Positions 25,828 through 34,467 of a stretch of 64,000 bases of DNA are shown here, in pieces. Source of the stretch: CAYOEJ01 sp964403015 (GTDB taxonomy: Bacteria; Actinomycetota; Actinomycetes; Actinomycetales; Actinomycetaceae); NCBI GenBank assembly GCA_964403015.1, contig CAYOEJ010000005.1, positions 5,942-69,941 of the forward strand, read 5' to 3'. Under the pieces are notes generated by a model that was not told the DNA's origin, made no database searches, and worked only from the letters and a program-made list of their open reading frames with translations. A program made the position numbers and the translations under genes. How positions within the stretch are numbered: the stretch's first letter is position 1; each line of letters begins with the position of its first letter.

Positions 25828-26672
25828 CCTTGGCGCTCACCGGTGGAATTGCCTCCGGTAAATCGTTGGCAGCCCGTCACTTCGAGGAACTTGGTGCCCA
25901 TGTCATCGATGCCGACGTCCTTGCCCGTGATGTGGTTGCGCCAGGACAGCCAGCGCTATCCGATATTGAACGCGAATGGGGCTCCCACGTTCTGCTGGAC
26001 GACGGATCGCTCGATCGCTCACGACTCGCGAGCATCGTTTTTGGCGACGACGACGCGCTGGCACGGCTCAATAGCATCACGCACCCCCGTGTGGGGGAAC
26101 TTTTTGAAGAACGCCTCGCTCAGTTCGAGCCTGACTCAGTTGTTATCTACGATGTGCCACTTCTGGTGGGAACCAAACGTGAGCTTTCTACGGTAGCCAA
26201 TATTTCGGTTGTTGCCGACGAATCTGTTCGCATCAGCCGCATGGTAGAAATCCGCGGTATGACCGAAGCCGACGCCAAGTGTCGAATCGATTCGCAGGTA
26301 ACCGACGCGGAACGGGCAGCCATTAGCGACGTTGTCATGTCGAATGATGGCTCTGAAGATGAGCTGAGGGTAAGAGTGAGGTGGCTGTGGGACCACTGGG
26401 TGCTGCCGTTTCGGCACGCTCTGACCGGCCACAATCCCGAAGACGATCACAGCACGGCCAACCCGCCGCACGGCATCGAGCTTCGGTCGGAGATCGATCT
26501 GCATCGTCGTCGTCTGATCGCTCGCGGTATCGATTGCCAACTGGACGGGACGGCGTTAGTTGCCGAGGTTCAACCAAGTGAGGCGGATCTGCGTTCGGCT
26601 GGCTGGCTCTTTGCCGGCCCAAGTGAAGCGAGAGCGGCAAATCCCGCCGTGAGCATAGCCCTGACGTGGTGA
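25821..26672 (+). CDS. coaE: Dephospho-CoA kinase with C-terminal extension
   Basis: Last step of coenzyme A synthesis, phosphorylating the ribose 3'-hydroxyl of dephospho-CoA. The first 200 residues are the kinase: P-loop GGIASGKS at residues 8-15, VIDADVLARDVV, ITHPRVGELF, VVIYDVPLLVG and the lid RMVEIRGMTEADAKCRIDSQ. The remaining 80 or so residues, from about HALTGHNPEDD, form an extension beyond the single-domain enzyme. Mycobacterial CoaE also carries a C-terminal domain, but this one is shorter and I do not recognise it. GTG start, overlapping pcp. coaE between rpsA and uvrB is the order in M. tuberculosis. Confidence 0.93.
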   Translation: MLTLALTGGIASGKSLAARHFEELGAHVIDADVLARDVVAPGQPALSDIEREWGSHVLLDDGSLDRSRLASIVFGDDDALARLNSITHPRVGELFEERLAQFEPDSVVIYDVPLLVGTKRELSTVANISVVADESVRISRMVEIRGMTEADAKCRIDSQVTDAERAAISDVVMSNDGSEDELRVRVRWLWDHWVLPFRHALTGHNPEDDHSTANPPHGIELRSEIDLHRRRLIARGIDCQLDGTALVAEVQPSEADLRSAGWLFAGPSEARAANPAVSIALTW

Positions 26673-26708
26673 CTGGAGGGTGTCGGAGCAGAGGGGTAGC
26701 CTGACAAT

Positions 26709-28763
26709 ATGCGCCCAGTTTCCGACATCATTCGTCAAGACGCCCCCTTTGAGGTCATATCTGAATACACTCCATCGGGCGATCAGCCCACGGCAATTGC
26801 GGAATTGGCTGACCGCATCAACGCGGGCGAGAAAGACATCGTGCTTCTCGGCGCTACCGGTACTGGCAAATCAGCTACAGCGGCGTGGCTGGTGGAGAAG
26901 ATTCAGCGTCCCACACTGATTCTTGAACCCAACAAAACGCTGGCAGCCCAGATGGCGGCAGAGTTCCGCGACCTACTGCCGAACAACGCAGTCGAATACT
27001 TTGTCTCGTACTACGACTACTACCAGCCAGAAGCGTACGTACCACAAACCGACACCTTTATTGAGAAGGACTCTTCGATCAACGATGAGGTAGAGCGCCT
27101 TCGACATTCGGCAACGAACTCCCTTCTGACACGGCGTGATGTTGTTGTGGTTGCATCGGTTTCCTGTATTTATGGTCTCGGAACTCCGCAGGAGTATGTG
27201 GACCGGATGGTTCAGCTTGAAGTTGGGCAGCAGCTTGATCGTGATGACCTGCTCAAACAGTTCGTGCTGATGCAATACACGCGTAACGACATGGCCTTTA
27301 CGCGCGGAACTTTCCGGGTGCGCGGAGATACGGTTGAGATCATTCCGGTGTACGAGGAACTTGCTGTGCGCGTGGAGTTCTTCGGGGATGAGATTGATGC
27401 CATTTCGCTCCTGCATCCACTTACCGGAAACGTTATTCGCGAATCCAACCACGCTCACATTTTCCCAGCTTCTCACTACGTTGCGGGCCCCGAACGCATG
27501 GGCAAGGCCATGACCTCAATCGAGGATGAGCTTCAGCATCGCCTTGAGGATTTGCGTGATCAAAATAAGCTCCTGGAGGCCCAGCGCCTCGAAATGCGCA
27601 CCACCTACGATCTGGAGATGATGCGCAACCTCGGTTCCTGTGCGGGCATCGAGAACTATTCTCGGCATATTGACGGACGTGGACCCGGCACGCCTCCCAA
27701 CACGCTTCTCGACTATTTCCCGGATGACTTCGTGCTGATCATTGATGAGTCGCACGTGACCGTTCCACAGATTGGCGCGATGTATGAGGGGGACATGTCG
27801 CGCAAGCGAACGCTGGTGGAGCACGGCTTCAGGCTGCCGTCGGCGATGGATAACCGTCCGCTCAAGTGGACGGAGTTTCTTGAGCGCATCGGCCAAACTG
27901 TCTATCTGTCTGCCACCCCGGGTAAGTACGAGATGGAACAGTCGGATGGATTCGTTGAGCAGATTATTCGCCCCACCGGCCTTGTGGATCCGGAAGTTGT
28001 GGTCAAACCGACGAAGGGCCAGATCGATGATCTCCTCGAAGAGGTTCGGAAGCGCGTGGACCGAGATGAGCGTGTTCTTGTCACGACGTTGACGAAGAAG
28101 ATGGCAGAAGACTTGACCGACTACCTCGCTGAGCGCGGTGTGAAAGTTGAGTACCTGCATTCCGACGTCGATACGCTTCGCCGAGTGGAGCTGCTGCGCG
28201 AGCTTCGGCTCGGTAAGTTCGACGTGCTCGTGGGAATTAACCTACTCCGAGAAGGTCTTGACCTCCCGGAGGTATCACTTGTGGCGATCCTCGATGCGGA
28301 CAAACAGGGATTCCTGCGATCGACCACCTCCCTCATTCAGACCATCGGCCGAGCAGCACGAAACGTATCGGGCCAGGTTCATATGTATGCCGACTCAGTC
28401 ACGCCGAATATGAAGGAAGCGATTGAGGAGACCAATCGACGTCGTGATAAGCAGCTTGCGTACAACAAGGAACACGGAATTGATCCCACTCCGCTACGGA
28501 AGAAGATCGCCGATGTCACTGACATGCTGGCGCGTGAGGACGTGGATACCGAGACGCTTCTCGAAGGCGGCTATCGCAAAGAGAAGTCCGTCGTGGACCG
28601 TCTTCCTGAAGACGGAAAGGAAATTGCGGATCTTCTCGAGGAGCTTACCCTGCAAATGCACGCGGCAGCCGAGCAGCTCCAATTCGAGCTCGCAGCGCGA
28701 CTTCGCGACGAAATTGAAGACGTCAAACGCGAGCTTAGAGCGATTAAGCAGGCGAGTTCCTGA
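26709..28763 (+). CDS. uvrB: Excinuclease ABC subunit B
   Basis: UvrB verifies DNA lesions and loads UvrC in nucleotide-excision repair. It has 684 residues: helicase motif I GATGTGKSAT, the beta-hairpin region VSYYDYYQPEAYVP, DEAD-like IIDESHVT, motif III YLSATPGKYE, motif V-VI GINLLREGLDLPEVSLVAILDAD and QTIGRAARN, and a UVR domain at the C-terminus (about residues 635-680: IADLLEELTLQMHAAAEQLQFELAARLRDEI split by conserved Leu/Ala). ATG at 26709. No actinobacterial SOS box was obvious in the 36-base gap before it. Confidence 0.96.
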   Translation: MRPVSDIIRQDAPFEVISEYTPSGDQPTAIAELADRINAGEKDIVLLGATGTGKSATAAWLVEKIQRPTLILEPNKTLAAQMAAEFRDLLPNNAVEYFVSYYDYYQPEAYVPQTDTFIEKDSSINDEVERLRHSATNSLLTRRDVVVVASVSCIYGLGTPQEYVDRMVQLEVGQQLDRDDLLKQFVLMQYTRNDMAFTRGTFRVRGDTVEIIPVYEELAVRVEFFGDEIDAISLLHPLTGNVIRESNHAHIFPASHYVAGPERMGKAMTSIEDELQHRLEDLRDQNKLLEAQRLEMRTTYDLEMMRNLGSCAGIENYSRHIDGRGPGTPPNTLLDYFPDDFVLIIDESHVTVPQIGAMYEGDMSRKRTLVEHGFRLPSAMDNRPLKWTEFLERIGQTVYLSATPGKYEMEQSDGFVEQIIRPTGLVDPEVVVKPTKGQIDDLLEEVRKRVDRDERVLVTTLTKKMAEDLTDYLAERGVKVEYLHSDVDTLRRVELLRELRLGKFDVLVGINLLREGLDLPEVSLVAILDADKQGFLRSTTSLIQTIGRAARNVSGQVHMYADSVTPNMKEAIEETNRRRDKQLAYNKEHGIDPTPLRKKIADVTDMLAREDVDTETLLEGGYRKEKSVVDRLPEDGKEIADLLEELTLQMHAAAEQLQFELAARLRDEIEDVKRELRAIKQASS

Positions 28764-28827
28764 TCACGTGTCGCCGGAATCATAAAACTGCTTCGGCGAA
28801 TTTAGGCATTATTGCCGTAAGCTAGTC

Positions 28828-28930
28828 GCAGCGGAGGGGAGTATTCCCACGAAACATCGACTCGTCATTACGACGCCCAGCGTCCGGGTCGAGGCCACTA
28901 CCGCAAATGGCGGGAAGAGACCTCCGGTAT
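28828..28930 (+). promoter_or_regulatory. yybP-ykoY (manganese) riboswitch
   Basis: The leader of the TerC gene has the class hallmarks: GGGGAGTA near 28836, CGTCATTACGACG near 28863, CCGGG...GAGGCC, and GGGAAGAGACC before the closing strand. Stem P1 can be drawn as CGGAGG (28832-28837) with CCTCCG (28921-28926). Known: this class senses Mn2+ and often controls TerC/MntP-like genes. The closing strand overlaps a second hairpin, CCGGTA (28924-28929) with TACCGG (28941-28946), which ends directly before the AAAAGGA ribosome site, so the two folds exclude each other. That makes a translational switch likely. Confidence 0.82.
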
Positions 28931-28963
28931 TTCTCAGTAGTACCGGAAAAGGACTTCAGAATA

Positions 28964-30196
28964 ATGCTTGATTCTTTCGTCAACATTGCGCCCATCGTGA
29001 CGCAAACCAGTGCAGAAGCCGCCATGGAAGTTCATCTGTGGGAGTGGTTTGCACTTGGTGCCATCATTATCGCCCTCGTGATGTGGGACCTTCTGGGGCA
29101 CGTGAGAAAACCTCACGAACCCACGCTGAAGGAGGCCGCACTATGGTCTACCTTCTACATCGCCATCGCCCTCATTTTCGGCGGGATTATGTACTTCCGG
29201 CACAGCGGTCAATTTGCGACCGAGTACTTCGCCGGATACGTCACCGAAAAGGCGCTATCACTCGATAACATCTTCGTATTCATTATCGTGATCGCGGCGT
29301 TCAAGGTTCCGCGGATTTATCAGCAAAAGGTGCTCATGTGGGGCATCGTGATCGCGCTGATCATGCGTTTGATCTTCATTCTTATTGGCGCCGCACTAAT
29401 CGAGCGTTTCATCTGGATCTTCTTTATCTTCGGTGTGTGGATGCTCTACACGGCTGGAAAACAGATTTGGGACGGAATCCAAGAGGGAAGAGAACGTAAA
29501 GACCCTGACGCTCAAGACCCATCAGAGGACTACAAGCCCAACTTCCTCACGCGAATTGCATCGCGAATGTTCCATGTAACCAACGGTTTCGTAGGTGACA
29601 AGATGGTTATCCGTCGAGATGGTGCTACCTGGATCACACCGATGATGCTCTGCATCATCTCGATCGGCTCGATCGACCTGCTGTTCGCGGTGGACTCTAT
29701 TCCGGCAATTTTCGGCCTGACCAAGGAACCTTTCATCGTCTTCGCAGCTAACGCGTTTGCGCTGCTTGGTCTGCGTCAGCTGTTCTTCCTTGTGGACGGG
29801 CTGCTCGACAAGCTGATTTACCTCCATTACGGACTCGCGGCTATTTTGGCCTTCATCGGCTTCAAGCTCCTCCTTCACGCTTTCCACGCGTACGACATGT
29901 TCGAAGCTATTCCAGAGCCAGACATCCTTTTCTCAGTCGGATTCATTGTCGGAGCGATCTTCGTTACTGTCGTCGCATCTATCATCGGTGCACGCCGGCA
30001 AAACGTAGAGGTTCCCACCTCAGCAGAAGAAGCTGCCCAGATCGGGCCACGCGAACGTCGTCGTCCCGAGCCGACTCAGTACTCAGGTGAGGGATCTATC
30101 GATCAGTCTCGTGACCGCACCCAAACGGATTCCGCACAGCGGAGCGAAAACGCATTTCTCGAGAACGACGACAAAGGGCAGGACTTCCGCCGCTAA
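28964..30196 (+). CDS. TerC-family integral membrane protein
   Basis: A 410-residue TerC-family protein with about nine membrane segments. Known TerC proteins export manganese or load metal onto exported proteins. Seen: LWEWFALGAIIIALVMWDLL, the two family motifs with acidic residues in the membrane, TEKALSLDNIFVF and IGSIDLLFAVDSIPAIFG, followed by LLGLRQLFFLVDGLLDKL. The last 80 residues are a hydrophilic tail rich in Arg, Gln and Ser. A longer frame starts at 28907, but that ATG is inside the riboswitch; ATG 28964 has AAAAGGA 10 bases before it. Control by Mn2+ through the leader fits metal efflux. Confidence 0.9.
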   Translation: MLDSFVNIAPIVTQTSAEAAMEVHLWEWFALGAIIIALVMWDLLGHVRKPHEPTLKEAALWSTFYIAIALIFGGIMYFRHSGQFATEYFAGYVTEKALSLDNIFVFIIVIAAFKVPRIYQQKVLMWGIVIALIMRLIFILIGAALIERFIWIFFIFGVWMLYTAGKQIWDGIQEGRERKDPDAQDPSEDYKPNFLTRIASRMFHVTNGFVGDKMVIRRDGATWITPMMLCIISIGSIDLLFAVDSIPAIFGLTKEPFIVFAANAFALLGLRQLFFLVDGLLDKLIYLHYGLAAILAFIGFKLLLHAFHAYDMFEAIPEPDILFSVGFIVGAIFVTVVASIIGARRQNVEVPTSAEEAAQIGPRERRRPEPTQYSGEGSIDQSRDRTQTDSAQRSENAFLENDDKGQDFRR

Positions 30197-30281
30197 CATT
30201 CTAGGCGGTCGACTGCTGGCAGATTAGCGTTGGAAAGACCGTTGCGCTGTTCGTACCCGTGAGTGACGAGCAGCGCAAGGT

Positions 30282-31235
30282 TTATTCGGTTTCGCCTCGT
30301 GCAAGCCTGCGTGCGATCACCGCACACACCATGAGTTGGATCTGGTGGAAGATAATTACCGGAACCGCAATCGCGCCGACTAGAGCGGGATCAAAGAGAG
30401 CCTTTGCCATAGGTAGACCTGTGGCAAGGCTCTTTTTTGAACCACACATCAGTACCACAATGCGCTCTGCCCGGGGCAACTTCAATGGCTTTCCAATAAA
30501 CCATGTGGCAAGAAGCATGAGAACCAACAAGATGATCAGCACGACGAAAAGCACGGCGAAACCACCCACGGTCACGGAACTCCAAGCTCCATCGTTTGTT
30601 GCTTTGACGACGGCCGAAAAGACCACCAAAATGATCGCCGTATAATCCACCGTTTTGGTCAGTGACCGATGGCTTCGAATCCAGTTTCCGACGAAGGGTT
30701 GGAGCAGCTGACCAACGATGAAGGGAAGGAGCAGCTTTAAAAGAACTGATTGGAATCCTCCTGTTGACGCTCCTTCGACGTTCATGAAGAGGAGCACGAG
30801 CGCGGGCGTCAGAAACATGCCAAGGATGTTCGAGATCGTCGCAGCACACACCGCTCCTGCGATGTCTCCGCGGGCTATCGACACAAAGGTAACGGAGGAT
30901 TGAACCGTTGACGGCAGCAGAGAAAGATAAAGCAGTCCCGTAGCAAATGAGATTCCGATGATGTCCCCGGTCAACCAATAAAGCGCGAATCCCAACAGGG
31001 GAAAGAGGACGTAGGTTGATACGAGAACGGCACCTTGGAGCCGAACGTTGCGCAACCCTCGCACGACCTCGGAGGTCGGTAATCGCATGCCGTAGACCAA
31101 GAAGACTGCGCCAACACCTACGTCGGCAACAATGGAAAGTATGCGGGCGACGTCGTCGGATACGGGAAGAAAAAGGCCTGCAAGAAGGGCGACGACGATG
31201 CCGGTGATGAGAGGATCCGGCCGGAACTTAAGCAA
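30282..31235 (-). CDS. SBF-like (bile acid:sodium symporter) family transporter
   Basis: A 317-residue membrane protein of the SBF-like/YfeH group, with nine or ten hydrophobic segments. Seen: the family segments PSTVQSSVTFVSIARGDIAGAVCAATISNILGMF (quoted in two halves around the AxSN-like crossover) and a late MCGSKKSLATGLPMAKALF repeat. Proteins of this type transport organic anions with sodium; the true substrate is unknown. It reads against terC with an 85-base gap holding no clear terminator. Its start overlaps the stop of the YCII gene by 8 bases, so both are one transcript. Confidence 0.85.
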   Translation of the reverse strand: MLKFRPDPLITGIVVALLAGLFLPVSDDVARILSIVADVGVGAVFLVYGMRLPTSEVVRGLRNVRLQGAVLVSTYVLFPLLGFALYWLTGDIIGISFATGLLYLSLLPSTVQSSVTFVSIARGDIAGAVCAATISNILGMFLTPALVLLFMNVEGASTGGFQSVLLKLLLPFIVGQLLQPFVGNWIRSHRSLTKTVDYTAIILVVFSAVVKATNDGAWSSVTVGGFAVLFVVLIILLVLMLLATWFIGKPLKLPRAERIVVLMCGSKKSLATGLPMAKALFDPALVGAIAVPVIIFHQIQLMVCAVIARRLARGETE

Positions 31236-31515
31236 GTTCGCTCCACGGGCCGAACACGGGCTTCCAGAGAGCTACGGTCGTCTGCACAATGAGTCCAGCA
31301 GAATTGAATGGATCGTCAACCAGGGCCTGAAGAGCTGCATCTTCCGAATCAGCTTGGACGATGAGAAGAGCGCCAGAATCTCCCAGTGGTCCGGATGCGA
31401 GAAGATCGCCGGCCTCAAATACGCCGCGAAGGAAGGCTCGGTGCTCGGGGCGGGTGGCGACGATATCATCGAGACGCTCGGGATCATAGGAATAGGTGAT
31501 TGCGTAGATGCTCAT
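31228..31515 (-). CDS. YCII-domain protein
   Basis: A 95-residue YCII-family protein of ferredoxin-like fold: SIYAITYSYDPERLDDIVATRP, EHRAFLRGVFEAGDLLASGPLGDSGALLIVQ as its conserved HR...G.L..GP core, then a WKPVFG tail. Family members may be small enzymes or stress proteins; no function is assigned. The frame is open to 31563, but the ATG at 31515 gives the normal N-terminus. It lies upstream of the SBF transporter and divergent from uvrA, with 83 bases between them. Confidence 0.82.
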   Translation of the reverse strand: MSIYAITYSYDPERLDDIVATRPEHRAFLRGVFEAGDLLASGPLGDSGALLIVQADSEDAALQALVDDPFNSAGLIVQTTVALWKPVFGPWSELA

Positions 31516-31598
31516 GATGCCCATCTTAGAGTCGATGTGAGGAATCCGTCGACATCGTGCCATGGTTCTGGTCGGAGCCTGTCAGTAAGCTGGTAACG

Positions 31599-34466
31599 AT
31601 GCATGAACACATTCATATTCAAGGTGCGCGCGAGCACAATCTTCAAAACGTCACGCTCGATATTCCGCGTGACAAGATGGTGGTCTTTACCGGACTGTCG
31701 GGATCCGGAAAGTCGTCACTGGCATTCGACACCATCTTTGCCGAGGGACAACGCAGGTACGTCGAGTCCCTCTCTGCCTATGCTCGTCAGTTCCTTGGTC
31801 AAATGGATAAACCTGCCGTCGACTTCATTGAGGGGCTCTCGCCCGCCGTTTCGATCGATCAAAAGTCCACCAACCGGAACCCACGTTCCACTGTCGGCAC
31901 GATTACCGAGGTGTATGACTACCTTCGCCTTCTTTTCGCACGCGCCGGAACGCAGTACTGTCCCGTCTGTGGCGAGCTGATTGAAGCACAGAGCGCCGAG
32001 CAGATTGTGGACCGCCTTCTCGAGCTAGAGGAAGGCACGCGATTCCAAATCCTCGCGCCAGTTATTCGCGGACGCAAGGGGGAGCACATCGAGCTCTTCA
32101 AGGATCTCGTGGCTCAGGGCTATTCTCGCGCACGCGTTGACGGGGAGATTAAGCGTCTCGAAGATACTCCGCAGCTAGCCAAGACCAAGAAACATGACAT
32201 CGACGTGGTGGTCGATCGTCTCGCCATCCGCGATGGCATCCGGAGCCGACTTAACGACTCTGTCGAGACCGCACTCACGCTCGCCGAAGGTCTGGTTGTC
32301 GTTGAGTTTGTGGACCTGGACCACGACGCCCCCGGCAGGGAGCGCCGTTTCTCAGAGAAGCGCTCCTGCCCGAACAACCACGTTCTCGAACTCGAGGAAA
32401 TCGAGCCGCGCACGTTCTCGTTTAACGCACCCTACGGTGCATGCTCGGAGTGCGATGGCATCGGCTTCAAGGTGCAAGTCTCCGCAGAGCTTGTGGTACC
32501 AGACGAGAGCCTTTCCATTAACGAGGGCGTGATTGTGCCGTGGTCAGTCACTGCGTCCTCAACGGCGCGCGATTACCACATGCGCCAACTCGCCGGACTC
32601 GGTGAGGAGATGGGTTTCTCTACGGACACGCCGTGGCAGGAGCTTCCTGAGCATGTGCGAGAAGCGATCTTGCATGGCCACGACTACAAGGTCAAGGTCA
32701 AGTACAAGAACCGCTGGGGTCGCGAGAAGATCTACTCCACTGGCTTTGAAGGTGTACTTAATTTCGTTAAGCGCAAGCACGACGAGACGGATTCTGACTG
32801 GTCGAGAGACCGCTATGCAGGATTCATGCGCGAAGTGACATGCAGCGTGTGTGGGGGAGCGCGCCTGCGTCCAGAGGTATTGGCTGTGCGCGTCGGGGAG
32901 CTTAACATTGCCGAACTGACCGATCTGCCAATTATCGAGGCTCTCCAGTACCTCGAAGGTCTTGAGCTGGGAACGCGTCAAGCCAAGATCGCCAAGCAGG
33001 TACTCCGCGAGATTGTTGAAAGACTAACGTTTCTTGTGTCCGTGGGCCTGGACTACCTGACGCTGTCACGTTCTGCTGGAACATTGTCCGGTGGTGAGGC
33101 TCAGCGCATTCGGCTTGCCACACAGATTGGCTCCGGACTTGTGGGCGTGCTGTACGTATTAGACGAGCCGTCCATCGGTCTGCACCAAAGGGACAACGAA
33201 AAGCTCCTCGACGCGCTTGAACGCCTTCGGGATCTCGGCAATACGCTCATCGTTGTTGAACACGATGAGGACACGATTCGGCAAGCCGATTGGGTTGTCG
33301 ATATTGGACCAGGAGCTGGCGAACACGGTGGTCACATCGTGTACTCCGGTCCGCCCGAAGGCATTGTCAATCAGCCTGAGTCCATCACCGGCGCCTACCT
33401 TACGGGTGCTCGTGAGATTGCGGTTCCCAAGAAGCGCCGAAAGATCGATAAGAAGAATCAGATTGCGATCACTGGCGCGAAGGAAAACAATCTTCAAAAC
33501 GTGAGCGTCAAGTTCCCGGTGGGTGTTCTTACCGCAGTGACGGGCGTTTCCGGCTCCGGTAAGTCCTCGCTCATCAATACGATTCTTTATCGCGTGCTGG
33601 CGAATAAGCTCAACCGCGCTCGTTCATTGCCGGGCAAACACTCAACCGTCACCGGTCTTGACGAACTCGACAAGGTCGTTCACGTGGATCAGTCGCCGAT
33701 CGGCAGAAGTCCGCGTTCCAACCCTGCTACGTACACCGGAATGTGGGATCCGATTCGCCGCATCTTCGCCGACACGCAAGAGGCAAAGGTTCGCGGCTAC
33801 GGACCGGGCCGTTTCTCCTTCAACGTCAAGGGCGGACGATGTGAGTCCTGCTCTGGCGATGGTACATTGAAGATCGAGATGAACTTCCTGCCCGACGTTT
33901 ATGTACCCTGCGAAGTGTGTCAAGGTGCGCGCTACAATCGCGAAACTCTCGAGGTACATTACAAGGGCAAGAACGTGGCCGAAGTTCTCGATATGACGAT
34001 TTCTGAGGCGCGCGAATTCTTCGCGAACGTTACCCGGATTAGCCGCTATCTCGAAATGCTCGAGCTCGTGGGCCTTGGATATGTGCGCCTTGGTCAGCCC
34101 GCCACGACGCTGTCCGGTGGCGAAGCTCAGCGAGTTAAGCTCGCTTCTGAGTTGCATCGTCGGTCCACTGGTCGAACCGTTTACGTGCTCGATGAGCCGA
34201 CCACCGGCCTTCACTTTGAAGACGTCCGTAAGCTTCTGAGCGTGCTCCAAGAGCTTACCGATAAGGGCAATACGGTCATCGTGATCGAGCACAATCTCGA
34301 CATCATCAAGGCTGCAGACTGGGTTATCGATCTCGGACCGGAGGGCGGACGCGGGGGAGGCCTCGTCGTCGCCGAAGGAACCCCCGAAAAGATTGCCAAG
34401 ACTGAAGAGTCGTATACCGGCCGCTACCTTCGTCCGATTCTCGAGAAGGCCGGTACGCTCAAGTAG
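31599..34466 (+). CDS. uvrA: Excinuclease ABC subunit A
   Basis: Damage-sensing ATPase of nucleotide-excision repair. The 955-residue protein has two ABC modules: first Walker A GLSGSGKSSLAFDTIFAEGQ near residue 35, zinc module CPVCGELIE near 127, second zinc ligands CSECDGIGF and CSVCGGARL, signature LSGGEAQRIRLATQIG, second Walker A GVSGSGKSSL near 650, CESCSGDGTLKIEM and CEVCQGARYN zinc fingers, second LSGGEAQRVKLASEL. The frame extends upstream to 31557, but ATG 31599 matches the family N-terminus (HIHIQGAREHNLQN). uvrC begins one base after the stop. Confidence 0.97.
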   Translation: MHEHIHIQGAREHNLQNVTLDIPRDKMVVFTGLSGSGKSSLAFDTIFAEGQRRYVESLSAYARQFLGQMDKPAVDFIEGLSPAVSIDQKSTNRNPRSTVGTITEVYDYLRLLFARAGTQYCPVCGELIEAQSAEQIVDRLLELEEGTRFQILAPVIRGRKGEHIELFKDLVAQGYSRARVDGEIKRLEDTPQLAKTKKHDIDVVVDRLAIRDGIRSRLNDSVETALTLAEGLVVVEFVDLDHDAPGRERRFSEKRSCPNNHVLELEEIEPRTFSFNAPYGACSECDGIGFKVQVSAELVVPDESLSINEGVIVPWSVTASSTARDYHMRQLAGLGEEMGFSTDTPWQELPEHVREAILHGHDYKVKVKYKNRWGREKIYSTGFEGVLNFVKRKHDETDSDWSRDRYAGFMREVTCSVCGGARLRPEVLAVRVGELNIAELTDLPIIEALQYLEGLELGTRQAKIAKQVLREIVERLTFLVSVGLDYLTLSRSAGTLSGGEAQRIRLATQIGSGLVGVLYVLDEPSIGLHQRDNEKLLDALERLRDLGNTLIVVEHDEDTIRQADWVVDIGPGAGEHGGHIVYSGPPEGIVNQPESITGAYLTGAREIAVPKKRRKIDKKNQIAITGAKENNLQNVSVKFPVGVLTAVTGVSGSGKSSLINTILYRVLANKLNRARSLPGKHSTVTGLDELDKVVHVDQSPIGRSPRSNPATYTGMWDPIRRIFADTQEAKVRGYGPGRFSFNVKGGRCESCSGDGTLKIEMNFLPDVYVPCEVCQGARYNRETLEVHYKGKNVAEVLDMTISEAREFFANVTRISRYLEMLELVGLGYVRLGQPATTLSGGEAQRVKLASELHRRSTGRTVYVLDEPTTGLHFEDVRKLLSVLQELTDKGNTVIVIEHNLDIIKAADWVIDLGPEGGRGGGLVVAEGTPEKIAKTEESYTGRYLRPILEKAGTLK

Positions 34467-34467
34467 T

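Noticed and set aside
28907..28963. Upstream ATG as start of the TerC gene
   Set aside because: It lies inside the riboswitch aptamer, has no ribosome site, and adds 19 residues not typical for the family.
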